Assembly (NCBI GenBank): GCA_944474755.1
Contig: OX104124.1
Coordinates: forward strand, 2,728,001 to 2,792,000
Length of the DNA: 64,000 nt
Source of the DNA: Limnoperna fortunei
Lineage: Eukaryota > Mollusca > Bivalvia > Mytilida > Modiolidae
Direction of reading: 5' to 3'
Part shown: piece by piece, positions 1 to 11,200 of the stretch
Layout of the letters: each line of letters opens with the position of its first letter
Position numbering within the stretch: the first letter of the stretch is position 1
Notes under the pieces: generated by a model
Database searches by the model: none
What the model saw: the letters and a program-made list of their open reading frames with translations, nothing else
What the model was told of the DNA's origin: nothing
Program-made: the position numbers and the translations under genes

Positions 1-1559
1 CGTGGAGATTGTAGTAAAACCTGCTTAAAACATGTACTATGCATGCGCAAAATAGTCGACTTTAAGTTCCTGTTAGTTGTTATCCGCAACTAGCTTAATA
101 CAAACTCTTAATCAAATAAATAAATTCACAATACATTTTAAAATCTACGTAACTGATCAACTCAATTATTTGCGAACACTACATATCCTGATTTATACTT
201 ACGAAAAAATCCTTATATGTTTAAAAAACTATTTTTATAACTACTGTAATATTTGTAAGTTTCTATGGTGATACAGAAGAATTCTCGGTCGTTCGCGAGA
301 CCGGAACGAGAATTACGAATTAACATTTACCATACGTGTATATCTAATATAATATAATAAATTAACTATTATATTTTAATATTATTTTAATGTTAATATT
401 AGGTTCCGGACACAGTCTATTTATTTTATCACAATATTAACTGGTTTCCCATCCGCCCAAGTCCGGGGTTCTGAGTCCGCGTTCGCTCCATGATGCGGCG
501 ATCACGGACTCACATTCCCTGAATTGGGAGGATACTGGTTTCTTGACTAGACTACAAATATCTCCAGTAAAAAGCATTTATTCAAAAATTACGAAATCAG
601 CAATATTCACAAACATAAATGTCTGTTTAATTGCTATTCATTGAATTCAAATTTATACTAAAACAAATTAATGTTTTTTCTACAACAATTATAAACAAAA
701 AATCTACGAATTTAGGGACCTTGAAAAATCAAACCACAAAAACAACCGACTCAGTCGTATGCAGTTCTGAGCATCTATGAAACCGCGAAAACGGATATTC
801 GTGTATTAAAGAATACGAAGTAATTCCTACGAGTTTAGCAGCTTTGTGAACAATAGGTACCACGAACCCACCTCCCAGATTTCAGCTTTTGGAATAACGA
901 AACCACTAACCAATCTTTGGCCATGAATTCACGAGCTCTTTTGAACAAGAAAACAACGAAAGCTGATCCCCAAGAATTTAAATGGTACAACTGTGTGCTA
1001 TACATCTGTATACACATAACATAAACTGATCGTTGGTAATTTAAATACTTTTACAGTAAGCTCGTCTACATATCTTTTCTTGAAAAGAACAATTAATCTC
1101 CACTTCACAAAAAGTAAAAGTACAAATTAACATAAATTTCACGTTCTAAAGACAGCTACTACCCATGAGGTGTCATGTCTGTGTAATATTATATCACCCA
1201 GGATAAACCACGGAATGTAGTCCCACCTACGATTCAACAATGAATATTTTACAAATTAAACATTTTGTCTTATTTACTTATTGAAACATATTAAAATGGC
1301 TTTGTAATGTAATAAAAAAACTACTATTTTCGAACTTAAAGCATGTGACTTCTTTTATTTTATTACTTTAGGCTTTATAATTTAAAGAATTTGACTTTCC
1401 TTTTGATACCATTACATAATATTCGAATTTATAAAGCTAACATCTTGGAATCTTACAAACATTACGGTATCCATGGTAACAATGATTGGACAATTTCAAG
1501 ATTGTATAAATCATGGACATCGAATGTTTTTCCACTACTTTTTAAAGTACTATTTAAAA
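1..1559. other. AT-rich intergenic DNA, no gene seen
   Basis: No convincing open frame, splice-bounded exon or RNA gene is visible. A short imperfect inverted repeat of AATTCTCG and CGAGAATT lies near 283-316. The last few hundred bases lie downstream of the minus-strand methyltransferase-like gene and probably hold its 3' UTR. I see no other structure I can name. Confidence 0.5.
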
Positions 1560-2630
1560 TTACCAGGGAGACTTTCCTCTATTTTCTGATTTAAGCTTAT
1601 GTTCGTAATTCTTTGGTGTAAGATAGGGTCTAATTTCTTCCGTCAGTGCCATAGAAAATTTAAGATCCCTTAAATCAGCGAAAACATTTTCACTCTGACC
1701 ATATCTATGCAGTTTTGGAAATCCTTCTTCTAGCTTTGATGGCGATACAGAGATGAACAATAGTCGATCTACCAACTCCACATTTTCACCTTCGTACTTC
1801 AATATTCCTTCCGACAGTTCTCGCACACCGGATGTTATTTCCGAATCACTCATTATCTCCATCATCGGCGGAAATTTCTCTTTTAACATCGAGAACCACT
1901 TCCGTTTTGAAATAATCAACGGCAAACACTCCATTTCCCATTGAATGTCAAACTTACATTCTTGTAGATCGTTAATTATGTCCATATAAGGAATTTCGTT
2001 TGTTTCTAGTCTCTCTTTGGCGTCACCAAAAAGAGGAAGCGTGTTAAGATTACTAGGCCGATGTATAATGACGAGTTTTCCTCCGGGGGCCAAACATCCC
2101 ATAACATTAGCATATGTTTCTTTAGGATTTTCGAAAAATCTAATGGCATCTTTCAACAAAATTTTATCAAAAACAAGTTTTTCTGGATCTTTGCTTTTCC
2201 GCAGTTGTCTAAAATATTCTTCGGCTCCAGTTTGAGCGACACGAATAGAAAGAATCTTTTGTGTATCTGTTTCGACATAGCTGTAATGTCCCGGAATAAC
2301 GCTCATGACCGGTTCTAGGAGACAAAACTTGTCTACTATTTTTTCGATAAAACTGCCCTTTACATCTCCGACATAACAAAATCTGTCCGTCGTATCGAGG
2401 TCCGTATATTTCTGCAATAAGTTGTAAAACGTATTGTCATATTCCTTTCCAAAGTCGTACTTTTCCCTATTTCCATAAACTGGTATCCGAAGTCGATTTC
2501 TATATCCTTCCGAAATGACAGAGTAGGGTCTTGGAGATTCCGGTCCCAAAAAAGACGATGCCATACTGTTGCTTGTAAACTTTCTTACTACTAAGTCTGC
2601 ATTTAGCACACTTCCATATTTATTTTCCAA
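1560..2630 (-). CDS. Single-exon class I SAM methyltransferase-like protein (356 aa)
   Basis: The frame runs from an ATG at 2630 to a stop at 1560 without an intron. Residues about 82-115 contain the glycine-bearing strand FCYVGDVKGSF, placed where a class I methyltransferase has motif I (the SAM-binding loop). Near residue 180 comes CLAPGGKLVIIHRPSN, which matches the post-motif strand of type 11 methyltransferases (typically L-x-PGG-x-L-x-I). The classical GxGxG loop is weak, so SAM binding is uncertain. No signal peptide or membrane segment is evident, which suggests a soluble protein. The C-terminal 150 residues resemble nothing I recognise. No neighbouring gene lies on this strand within 4 kb. 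The lack of introns could mean a retrogene or a taxon-expanded family. Coding status is well supported by length and composition; catalytic activity is inference. Confidence 0.75.
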   Translation of the reverse strand: MENKYGSVLNADLVVRKFTSNSMASSFLGPESPRPYSVISEGYRNRLRIPVYGNREKYDFGKEYDNTFYNLLQKYTDLDTTDRFCYVGDVKGSFIEKIVDKFCLLEPVMSVIPGHYSYVETDTQKILSIRVAQTGAEEYFRQLRKSKDPEKLVFDKILLKDAIRFFENPKETYANVMGCLAPGGKLVIIHRPSNLNTLPLFGDAKERLETNEIPYMDIINDLQECKFDIQWEMECLPLIISKRKWFSMLKEKFPPMMEIMSDSEITSGVRELSEGILKYEGENVELVDRLLFISVSPSKLEEGFPKLHRYGQSENVFADLRDLKFSMALTEEIRPYLTPKNYEHKLKSENRGKSPW

Positions 2631-3611
2631 AATTAGTCAAAATAATATAAATCAAAGTAAGCGAAGTTAAACTTTCTTATAAAAATCTGTAAATTTTTGC
2701 ACAATCACTAGTAACTGTTTTTAAACACACATTTTAAATAGTGTCACAGACAAATACAATCAATCGGTATGATCCTTTTATCCACAGTTCGATTTAATAA
2801 CTTTAAAGTTTACCTATATACGAATACAAATATATTATATTTGTGAAGCATTTAAAATCCAATATTTCTTTTCAGTCCACTTGAACACTTTTCAAAAAAG
2901 ATTTATTAGTTGACTACCGTATCAGCCAATCCATTGATTTTTATTGTGCACTTCCTATCCCGGAGATTGTCAAATGACGTGAATCAATCGACACAAGACG
3001 ACTAAACACAAAATGTGTATTGCCAAAATATTATTAAATGTGTATTGCATTGAATGATCCCGTTTAGCACGGTAGCGATCCCTTTAAAATCTTTTGATCG
3101 TGTAAATGCATACGACGATAGCATAGGTGTAAACTTCCGGTTCAATCAACCGTTACTAAGGGCGCTTTGTCAATACATTAGATATCACCAAGACGGTCTC
3201 TTATCACAAAAGAAATGTTTTTAAATTTTAATAAAATTTAAATCGCTTTGTAACGAATGTAAGAAATATGTTATCAATGTCTATAAATATTCATTGAACC
3301 TTATTTTTATAATTCAAGATTAACTGTAACATTTTAGGCGATAAAAAAATAATTTGTTTTCTTCATTTAGCCGCATATTGTCTTGAATTTTGACATAAGG
3401 CTCCTTGTGGTTTTTTTCACACACATCTTAAAAGTGACTTCGCGCCTCAATAATAATATAAAAAACACGTCGCCGGTAGAATTAAATGGAACGGACCTGG
3501 GGACACAATTGGAGTACTACTTAGAGCTCGTATACTTCTTTATGACTTTTAAGTTAGGTCCAAGGTTCCGAATGTGGAGAAAGTGACGATGATCCACCTA
3601 AGCGAGCTCGT
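2631..3611. other. Upstream region of the methyltransferase-like gene
   Basis: This AT-rich stretch holds the presumed promoter of the minus-strand gene ending at 2630. I see no clear TATA box at a fixed distance and no second gene. The short open frame near 3383-3586 has no family resemblance or splice signals and is not called. Confidence 0.35.
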
Positions 3612-3781
3612 CGAAGTAGTTAGTCTCAATCAACCAGATGCATAATTGCGTCTGGGATCATCTTGTTGTAATTTCGCTAACAATAGGTGGATACAAAAAT
3701 TATTCTTAGGGTCCTAGTTTTAAAATGACGTCACAATAAGATTCTCTTTGATTGTGCATTACAATAATAAATATTTAAGGA

Positions 3782-3927
3782 TTAACTACAAAAAATATTT
3801 TCTCCATCGAGGGATAACAACATTTCCGTTTTGCACATTGTATAATCCGCGTAGCGGATTATATTAAATGTGCACAACGGAAATTTTGTTATCCTTCGAT
3901 GGAGAAAATATTTTTTTGTAGTTAATA
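3782..3927. repeat. Near-perfect 146-bp hairpin (palindromic MITE-like insert)
   Basis: Two arms of roughly 58 bp are inverted copies. The left arm begins TTAACTACAAAAAATATTTT and the right arm ends with its complement. The centre is itself a palindrome, ATAATCCGC-GTA-GCGGATTAT. The hairpin sits inside MITE X and is missing from the short X copy, so it was probably inserted later or amplified. Confidence 0.75.
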
Positions 3928-4092
3928 CTTATAAATAAATTCAAACAATAGAACAAACTCAACAATTTTATTTTTGTTACTGGACATTTTTGAAAAAAAT
4001 ATATCAACACAAAAACTGTTAATTTCCCGTGGAGTAATATATGACGTCAAATGGCGCGTGTCTCCATGACGATCAAATTTGTTTTCCATCCT

Positions 4093-4539
4093 TATTCTGG
4101 TACCCTGACGATGATATCCTCATGAGCCTAAGCGGCCTTCGGATATAACGTCAGGTCAGGAGCATTGGATTTCAACAGTGACAGCGTTGAAATTTGACGT
4201 TCGGGTATTCTCTATGCTGACCATTTAGTATTATAGATAAGTTCAAGTAGAACGAACGTATTATGACGTCATTCTCTTTGTGACGTTCAATGTTTACATT
4301 TCTTAGCTGAGTTTACATTATGATTTCATAATTTAAATGTAAAGGTAAAATATAATTTATATTTAAATTTTATAAAGAAAAGGTATTCCCAGATTTAAAA
4401 AAGATTGGCATGTGGATGTGATATCTAATGGCTTCATATTATCAACCAATGAAAATGCTTATATCGGAGGTCCTGACCTGGTGTTATATTTGAAGTGAAG
4501 CTTGCGTCAATGAAAATATTGCACCAGGAGACCAGGTAA
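4093..4539 (+). mobile_element. MITE family Y, copy 1 (occupied by element Z)
   Basis: The element starts TATTCTGGTACCCTGACG and ends GGAGACCAGGTAA. A 9-bp direct repeat TTCCATCCT flanks it at 4084-4092 and 4540-4548. The first and last 50 bp are imperfect inverted repeats of each other. The two halves are separated by a foreign insert of about 340 bp. The same halves lie together at 29699-29816 and are split by a 3.9-kb insert at 8212-12219. Confidence 0.8.
4148..4487. mobile_element. Element Z inserted in the centre of MITE Y
   Basis: The insert begins ACGTCAGGTCAGGA and ends TCCTGACCTGGTGT, giving 14-bp terminal inverted repeats with about 12 matches. TATA lies on both outer sides, consistent with a TATA (or TA) target duplication. 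It has no coding capacity. Boundaries are accurate to a few bases. Confidence 0.6.
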
Positions 4540-4861
4540 TTCCATCCTCTGATAGAAAATATTTTCCAGCCAATCAAAAGTCTGTATTCTAGCAAAATTT
4601 ATTTATTCAAATGTAAACTATGGTTCAATTTTTTATACTCTTCTTGATATGAACGAAAGTAATTTTGAGACAATAAAAATATTCAATAAAAAAACTTTCA
4701 CCTATTTTCGGGGTCGATATAGAGATGAATCCAGACGCACAAAGGTCATTAAAGCTTCTGGATGATCGAGACTACGAAGTAGTCCGTTTAGCTGTTTTTC
4801 AATTTTCTGTTCACTGATCAATACTATTTTTCCTCATTGAGTATATATAATTGTTCAATTT

Positions 4862-4902
4862 CATTCATTCATTCATTCATTCATGAATTCATTCGTTCAT
4901 TA
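4862..4902. repeat. (ATTC)n microsatellite
   Basis: ATTC is repeated about eight to nine times with two interruptions (a GAATTC and a GTTC step). Confidence 0.8.
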
Positions 4903-4961
4903 GGCTGATTAATGCGAATCTAGAATTTGCAGTTATGGAGGAGGCGTAACGGCAGAGGGTC

Positions 4962-5101
4962 TGTTTGTTTTGTTGTTTGATATTGTTTAACGCTACTTTC
5001 AGCAATTTTTCAGCTATATCATGGCGTCCAGTTTTTACTTGACAAACCACGTGATCAATAGTAGCCAAACTACCTTAACCACTCGGCCACCGAGGCCCCT
5101 A
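4962..5101 (-). mobile_element. tRNA-headed SINE, internally deleted
   Basis: On the minus strand the copy starts GGGGCCTCGGTGGCCGAGTG, the class II (Ser/Leu-like) tRNA A-box region, and ends in the family tail with AAACAAAC-type bases. The central body between the tRNA head and the tail is missing, leaving about 140 of the usual 235-265 bp. Confidence 0.8.
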
Positions 5102-6137
5102 AGGAGAGAGTCTGAATGAGTAATATAAAAAATATGTTTTAACATTAGATTTTGTTTTAGCCGACACGTGAAATTTAAGGAGCATAGTTATAAGCGAAAT
5201 TATTGTCCAAGCAAACGTTTTGGAGGACAAAAATATACAAAAGGATTAATAGCATTAACAGATATGCTTTAGAATATGTCATATTCAGATTAAACAAGTG
5301 CGCGGAACTTGTTCCGCTCACGAGTTTAATCGGAATGCGTTTTAGCACGAGTGATCATATTTTCAATATACACGATGCGTTATTTATTAGCTTGTTTATG
5401 ACATTGACAAAAATTTAATATGTCGCCGAAAACTTAAAGGTACTGTATTTTGAATGTTCTTGCGCGCCAATGTTTACTAGCGACGTAGGTAAAAACATTC
5501 ATTGTGACGTCACTTCCAGAGATTGAAAGAACTCGATATATTTCACATGTGATTTACCTGATTTTATTTTACTGAGAAATTTCTATATGTCATTGCTGTC
5601 AATGTAAAAAACATATTTCCTGATAATTAGTTCTTATACAGTACATAATAGAGCTCAGAGTGTCGACTCCGAGGTTAAGAGTTCGAACTTAACTTGGATT
5701 GTGGCAACTCCATCATGAATTGCCAATTTTTTTTAAAAAGTTTATTAATTGAACATATTTATATTAATATATTTTACATTATTTGCACTAATTATTTTCC
5801 ATTATAACTTCATCAATAAGTGATCTTTACGTCGGCAAGAGTTTCATATGGCACCCCCATAAAAAGTACAATCCTAAATAAAAAAAAACCTGAAAAGTGT
5901 TAATTTTAAGGGGATTATTAAAAAAAACTAGGCATGACGCTGGTAAATCTGAGGGTTCAGGCTAACTATTGCACTTTCCGGAGTGTGGTTGCCATTTTTA
6001 TATTCCTACATATATTGAAATAAACTGTAACAATTGCATATTTATCACTCAATTCTTGTTTGTTGTACACTATGGGTACAAATGTTTACTTGATGTGATC
6101 GGTTTAGGAATAAAGTCTACTTGTACCGTTGTCCTTT
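5102..6137. other. Intergenic AT-rich DNA with a short hairpin
   Basis: No gene is evident. A strong inverted repeat lies at about 5288-5331: GATTAAAC and GTTTAATC flank GCGGAAC-TT-GTTCCGC. It resembles the core of another hairpin MITE, but outer ends could not be fixed. Confidence 0.4.
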
Positions 6138-6291
6138 CTTCTAACCAATTGACAAGGATTGCCAATTATCCTACCGAAGTTCGGGGTTTTCTCGGGTACT
6201 CCGGCTTCCTCCCCCATAAAAACTGGACGCCACGATATAGTTGAAAAATTGCTGAAAGTGGCGTTAAACACCACTCAAACAAACAAATCTA
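6138..6291 (+). mobile_element. SINE 3' fragment (5' truncated)
   Basis: It carries the body motif GACAAGGATTGCC, the segment GGGTTTTCTCGGGTACTCCG, the tail ACTGGACGCCACGATATAG and a terminal run of CAAACAAACAAA. The tRNA-like head is absent, as in typical 5'-truncated retroposon copies. Confidence 0.85.
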
Positions 6292-7035
6292 ACAGAATTA
6301 AATATTCTGTTCTGGTTCATTGCAATTTACGATTGTGACTATCACTAAATTACGCGCAAATGTTTTAAACCCCAAAATTTAACAAAATTCCCCATTTCAC
6401 ATGTAAATTTCGGGTTTAAATGCATTTTATACGAGGCAAATAATTTGCAAAAAAAAAAATAATAAAGTTTATTGTACGAGCCTTCGAAACAGGTAGAAAT
6501 GCGAGGCTCTACATTTTTTGTTCAGCTTTCGATGCGTTCAAATAAAATTGAATTACAATATATATTTTTGACAATGTATGAATAGTGTATAATATATATA
6601 TTACATACTAAAACTTTCATTTATATCGAGAGACAAACCCCCAGTATAATATTCTGTAGAAAAAAATCATAACTTTCTATTAAAGATTAAATAAGTTGGC
6701 ATTTAGCTTTTAAATCTTGTTACTTTCAATAATAGGCTAATTAATTATAAAGGTAAACAATAAAATTATAAGTAAATAGATAAACAAACAGATTTGATTT
6801 ATTACATTTTAATTCAATATTCGGTTTGGTCATTTAAATTGTAAATTTTTGATCCAAAGCACTTGTAATTAAGTGATTGGATTTTGCTTTCCGCATTATG
6901 ACCCGACAGCACCCAAACAAGTCGGCCTACCCTAGGGAAAAGCTTGGGTACCTAACCCTAGGGATTCTTATCATTATCGTTCGAATTGTTATCATTATAA
7001 TATATTTCGGAATATACATGTAATTGGTACTTTTA
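6292..7035. other. Intergenic AT-rich DNA downstream of the OATP gene
   Basis: No coding sequence is seen. The part nearest 7036 is likely 3' UTR or 3' flank of the minus-strand OATP gene. A poly-A run and AATAAAG occur near 6445-6470. Confidence 0.35.
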
Positions 7036-7310
7036 TTAATTATCGAGATGGAAAATCTTGAACGAGTCTCTTCCTCTTTCATTAATTGTCGCGATGGAAA
7101 TTTTTGAAGGAGAGACTTTTACTTTTATTAATAGTCACGATGGAAATTCTTGGAGGAGAAATTCTTTACTTTTATTAATTGTCACGATGGAAATTCTTGA
7201 AGGAGAGACTCTTCCTTTTCGATTAATTGTCGATTGAAATTCCTGAAAGAGAGGCTCTTCCTCTTTTATTTATAATTGTTGATGGAAGTTCTTGAAGCAG
7301 GGCTTCTTCT
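7036..7310. repeat. 46-bp minisatellite overlapping the OATP stop codon
   Basis: The word GATGGAA (or GATTGAA) recurs at 7047, 7093, 7139, 7186, 7232 and 7281, giving spacings of 46, 46, 47, 46 and 49 bp. Each unit also carries an ATTAATTGTC-like stretch and a GAAGGAGAGACTCTTCC-like stretch. The last two units lie inside the OATP coding exon and encode its C-terminus and stop. Confidence 0.85.
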
Positions 7311-7575
7311 TCTTTGATTTTGTTTCTGTTAGTCTCTTTCTCGTTTGGTTCTTCATTATCAACAGTCCAATCAGTTTTCCTCCGTGCGATAAACAACTGA
7401 ACTATTTTAAGTCCAGTTGCTATAACATGAAGTGATGCACTTACTCCGTAAATAGACATTCTGACTTTATTGTTATCATACAATGCGCATGCCCCGGTAA
7501 ATTCGCAAGACGAGCTCCAGGACAAACATGCGCTGTCAATTATCCTTCCAAATAGGATTGCACCAGGAAACCATC
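7223..7575 (-). CDS. SLCO: OATP coding exon 9 (last)
   Basis: The acceptor TTACAG precedes 7575. The first two bases finish a glycine codon begun by exon 8, and the protein then reads WFPGAILFGRIIDSAC. A GxxxDxxCLxW-type stretch followed by a Cys-containing GACALYDNNKVR is the usual end of the last OATP extracellular loop. A final hydrophobic helix (SIYGVSASLHVIATGLKIV) and a charged cytoplasmic tail follow. The last 25-30 residues and the TAA are encoded by 46-bp minisatellite units, so this tail is probably variable between individuals or species. Confidence 0.93.
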
Positions 7576-7868
7576 CTGTAAGAGTAGAAATAATTTATGC
7601 ACAATTCATCGATTCTTGTTTGATATTTTTAATGCTAGGGAAACATAATAATGCAATAATTTGAAAATGCACGTCTTTGTAAAACAACCTGAATACATTT
7701 TTATTTCTATAATTGATCTCAGACAGTCATCTTACATGTCGTAATCAGTAGAAGATTCATCGCACTCATTTAGTGAAAACAATTATTCTCTCCTTCTCTT
7801 TAAGGTAAATGTAAATATAGAATGCATATAAGAACAGAAGTCTATCTTCTAAAATTTGCAGTAATTAC

Positions 7869-7933
7869 CTAAAAGAGTTACAAAAAATGATGAAAAACCG
7901 ACGGCAATTCCTTTATCTTTCGATGGAACTGAT
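7869..7933 (-). CDS. SLCO: OATP coding exon 8
   Basis: This 65-nt exon lies between TTACAG (just above 7933) and GTAATT (just below 7869). It reads SVPSKDKGIAVGFSSFFVTLL. Joined to its neighbours it makes LIRSVPSKDKGIA, the conserved R-x-V-P-x-x-x-K-x-x-A motif at the start of helix 11 in OATPs. It enters in phase 2 and leaves in phase 1. Confidence 0.93.
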
Positions 7934-8211
7934 CTGTAATAATAATAAAAAAAATAATAACATATTATGTCCATGTTTATTTATTATTGTTCTTTTCATT
8001 CAAATAACAATTAATCGGCACTAAATTTAAAATAAGTATACAGATACAGCTCTTGTACCTCCCCTCTGACTCCTTTATTTACTGCACTTTGACAATTACA
8101 CGGAGAACGACGACTGGTGCCTAATGTCTCCGGAAACTACAAATTTTGTTACAGAAGACATGATTTGAGACCTATATGTATGTGTTGTTACAATTTTGTC
8201 ACCACGTCTGC

Positions 8212-11200
8212 TTAACCTGGTCTCCTGGTGCAATATTTTTCATTGACGCAAGCTTCACTTCAAATATAGGTGTAGGACCACCATAGATTTTTTACTCTTC
8301 GGCTATATTAAAATTTGATAATTTTGACTTATCCTAGAAAATTTACCTTTGTTTCAAATTAAGTGACACTTCTGTCCCCTATAAAAATGCACTGGCTGAA
8401 CATTCTGTCAAAATTTCACAATATGTTTCATGGCATATAAGAAAAAACGCTCAACCTGAAGTCCACGTGGTCTAAAAATCTACTTTCACTTTCTATTTCA
8501 GTCCAAAAATAGTGCTTGTCCCTAATTGACTCTCAACATTTTTATGTTCATTTAAAACCAATAAAACTTTATCCTCAAGTTTCCTAGAATATTCAGCTTT
8601 CCAAAAATACCAAATTTATTCTGGTATCATGTGCGGTTCAAATTCTATATGATGCAAGAGTGAACCTGTCTGTTGACTAGTACTACTTTTACGTACAAAC
8701 CTCTGGACTGGTTCCTGGTATTTGGTGGTCCTACACCTACAGAAGATGTTTTTGTTCAACAAATTAAATAAAATTTTTCCTGGTCTTAGATTTATGTTAG
8801 TCGAAACAAATTCTAAAATCTTGTCGAATTCCTTTCAGCGGTTTTCAAGAAATGCATGAAAACATATAAAGACCTCACATGCGCGTTATCATGAAAAATT
8901 AGCTTGGTGATCAAGAGATGCATTATTCCTTAATTTTTCAATTTCTTAGTTGTAGATGTAAATAGCAAGCTTGGCAATATACATCCAACACAAATGGACT
9001 TATTTCACACATTGAAAGGCACTAATTACATAATTTTATCATAAATTTTGCATCTTTTTTAGTTAATTTCACATCCACCCCCGTTTTTACAAAGTGAGAT
9101 ACTGAGTACCTTCAAACTGTTAGGATAAGACTTTTATCTCTTGAAATACATTTCAATTAAGAAAAATAGTATGAAACTGTCCTAATTATGCACCTAGTAC
9201 ATCCTGAGAAAGTTTTTGAGTTCAAATTTAAATTTATTGATATTCAGTTGTACTATATTTTGGAGTTGTACATTAATAGTTTCTAAACTGAGACTAAAAT
9301 TTTATGAGTTTCATTAAATGCGTTCACTATTCCATTAAGCTTAATAGTTAAATGAACATTCCTTACTAAAAAAACCCACTAAAGTTCAAACTGGCATGCA
9401 AAGAAACAAAATTATATCTTGCTTTGGTATGAAATTGCAAAAATTGGCCAATTTCCCATTACTGCTCATGTTTAAGGAATTTTTGACAGAAGTACCATCA
9501 TCTCAAAGCCCAATTATCTTAACAAGTACAATTATTGCATATGGTTACTAGTTTACTAACAAATTTACCCCTAGCAAGCATCAGATTAGAAAATAAATAA
9601 TTTTAGTATTAACCCATGCCAGCAATGTAACCGACTTAAGCCGCAGGTGTAAAATTGACAAATTCATCTTAAATACATTATTTTTCTGCATAATAGAATG
9701 TCTACCAGTTCTAGTTTTATACATTTTGACCCTTTCATTACATCCAAAACCTAAAACAGGAGTTTATTTAAATTAAAGCACATTCTACTAAGCGCGGACC
9801 ACTGCAGACCCCATAATTTCATACAATATTACATAATACCATATTTAGGCTTAAATTTGACCCCCATATAGGTTTTGGCTCTGATAAGCAATTAAAATGA
9901 TAGTCTTGGTGATTTACCTTCTTTCAGTACCATTTTTATCAAAAGAAATAGAAGTTGATATACCTGTATATGGCCTCTTCAGGTGTAGGACCACCATAGA
10001 TTTTTTACTCTTCGGCTATATTAAAATTTGATAATTTTGACTTATCCTAGAAAATTTACCTTTGTTTCAAATTAAGTGACACTTCTGTCCCCTATAAAAA
10101 TGCACTGGCTGAACATTCTGTCAAAATTTCACAATGTGTTTCATGGCATATAAGAAAAAACGCTCAACCTGAAGTCCACGTGGTCTAAAAATCTACTTTC
10201 ACTTTCTATTTCTGTCCAAAAATAGTGCTTGTCCCTAATTGACTCTCAACATTTTTATGTTCATTTAAAACCAATAAAACTTTATCCTCAAGTTTCCTAG
10301 AATATTCAGCTTTCCAAAAATACCAAATTTATTCTGGTATCATGTGCGGTTCAAATTCTATATGATGCAAGAGTGAACCTGTCTGTTGACTAGTACTACT
10401 TTTACGTACAAACCTCTGGACTGGTTCCTGGTATTTGGTGGTCCTACACCTACAGAAGATGTTTTTGTTCAACAAATTAAATAAAATTTTTCCTGGTCTT
10501 AGATTTATGTTAGTCGAAACAAATTCTAAAATCTTGTCGAATTCCTTTCAGCGGTTTTCAAGAAATGCATGAAAACATATAAAGACCTCACATGCGCGTT
10601 ATCATGAAAAATTAGCTTGGTGATCAAGAGATGCATTATTCCTTAATTTTTCAATTTCTTAGTTGTAGATGTAAATAGCAAGCTTGGCAATATACATCCA
10701 ACACAAATGGACTTATTTCACACATTGAAAGGCACTAATTACATAATTTTATCATAAATTTTGCATCTTTTTTAGTTAATTTCACATCCACCCCCGTTTT
10801 TACAAAGTGAGATACTGAGTACCTTCAAACTGTTAGGATAAGACTTTTATCTCTTGAAATACATTTCAATTAAGAAAAATAGTATGAAACTGTCCTAATT
10901 ATGCACCTAGTACATCCTGAGAAAGTTTTTGAGTTCAAATTTAAATTTATTGATATTCAGTTGTACTATATTTTGGAGTTGTACATTAATAGTTTCTAAA
11001 CTGAGACTAAAATTTTATGAGTTTCATTAAATGCGTTCACTATTCCATTAAGCTTAATAGTTAAATGAACATTCCTTACTAAAAAAACCCACTAAAGTTC
11101 AAACTGGCATGCAAAGAAACAAAATTATATCTTGCATTGGTATGAAATTGCAAAAATTGGCCAATTTCCCATTACTGCTCATGTTTAAGGAATTTTTGAC

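Larger units (their letters stand above)
3621..4774. mobile_element. MITE family X, long copy carrying nested insertions
   Basis: The ends are inverted: TAGTCTCAATCA at the left and TGATGATCGAGACTA-like sequence at the right, each backed by a CCAGACGC/GCGTCTGG-type motif. A 9-bp direct repeat CGAAGTAGT flanks it at 3612-3620 and 4775-4783. A short 421-bp copy of the same family, in the opposite orientation, lies at 31314-31734 and also has a 9-bp duplication. Relative to that copy this one has extra interior DNA: a hairpin at 3782-3927 and MITE Y at 4093-4539. The 9-bp duplication and long imperfect TIRs fit a Mutator-like origin, which is inference. It encodes no protein. Confidence 0.8.

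Noticed and set aside
1753..2318. Plus-strand open frames
   Set aside because: They are antisense shadows of the methyltransferase-like gene with no domain of their own.
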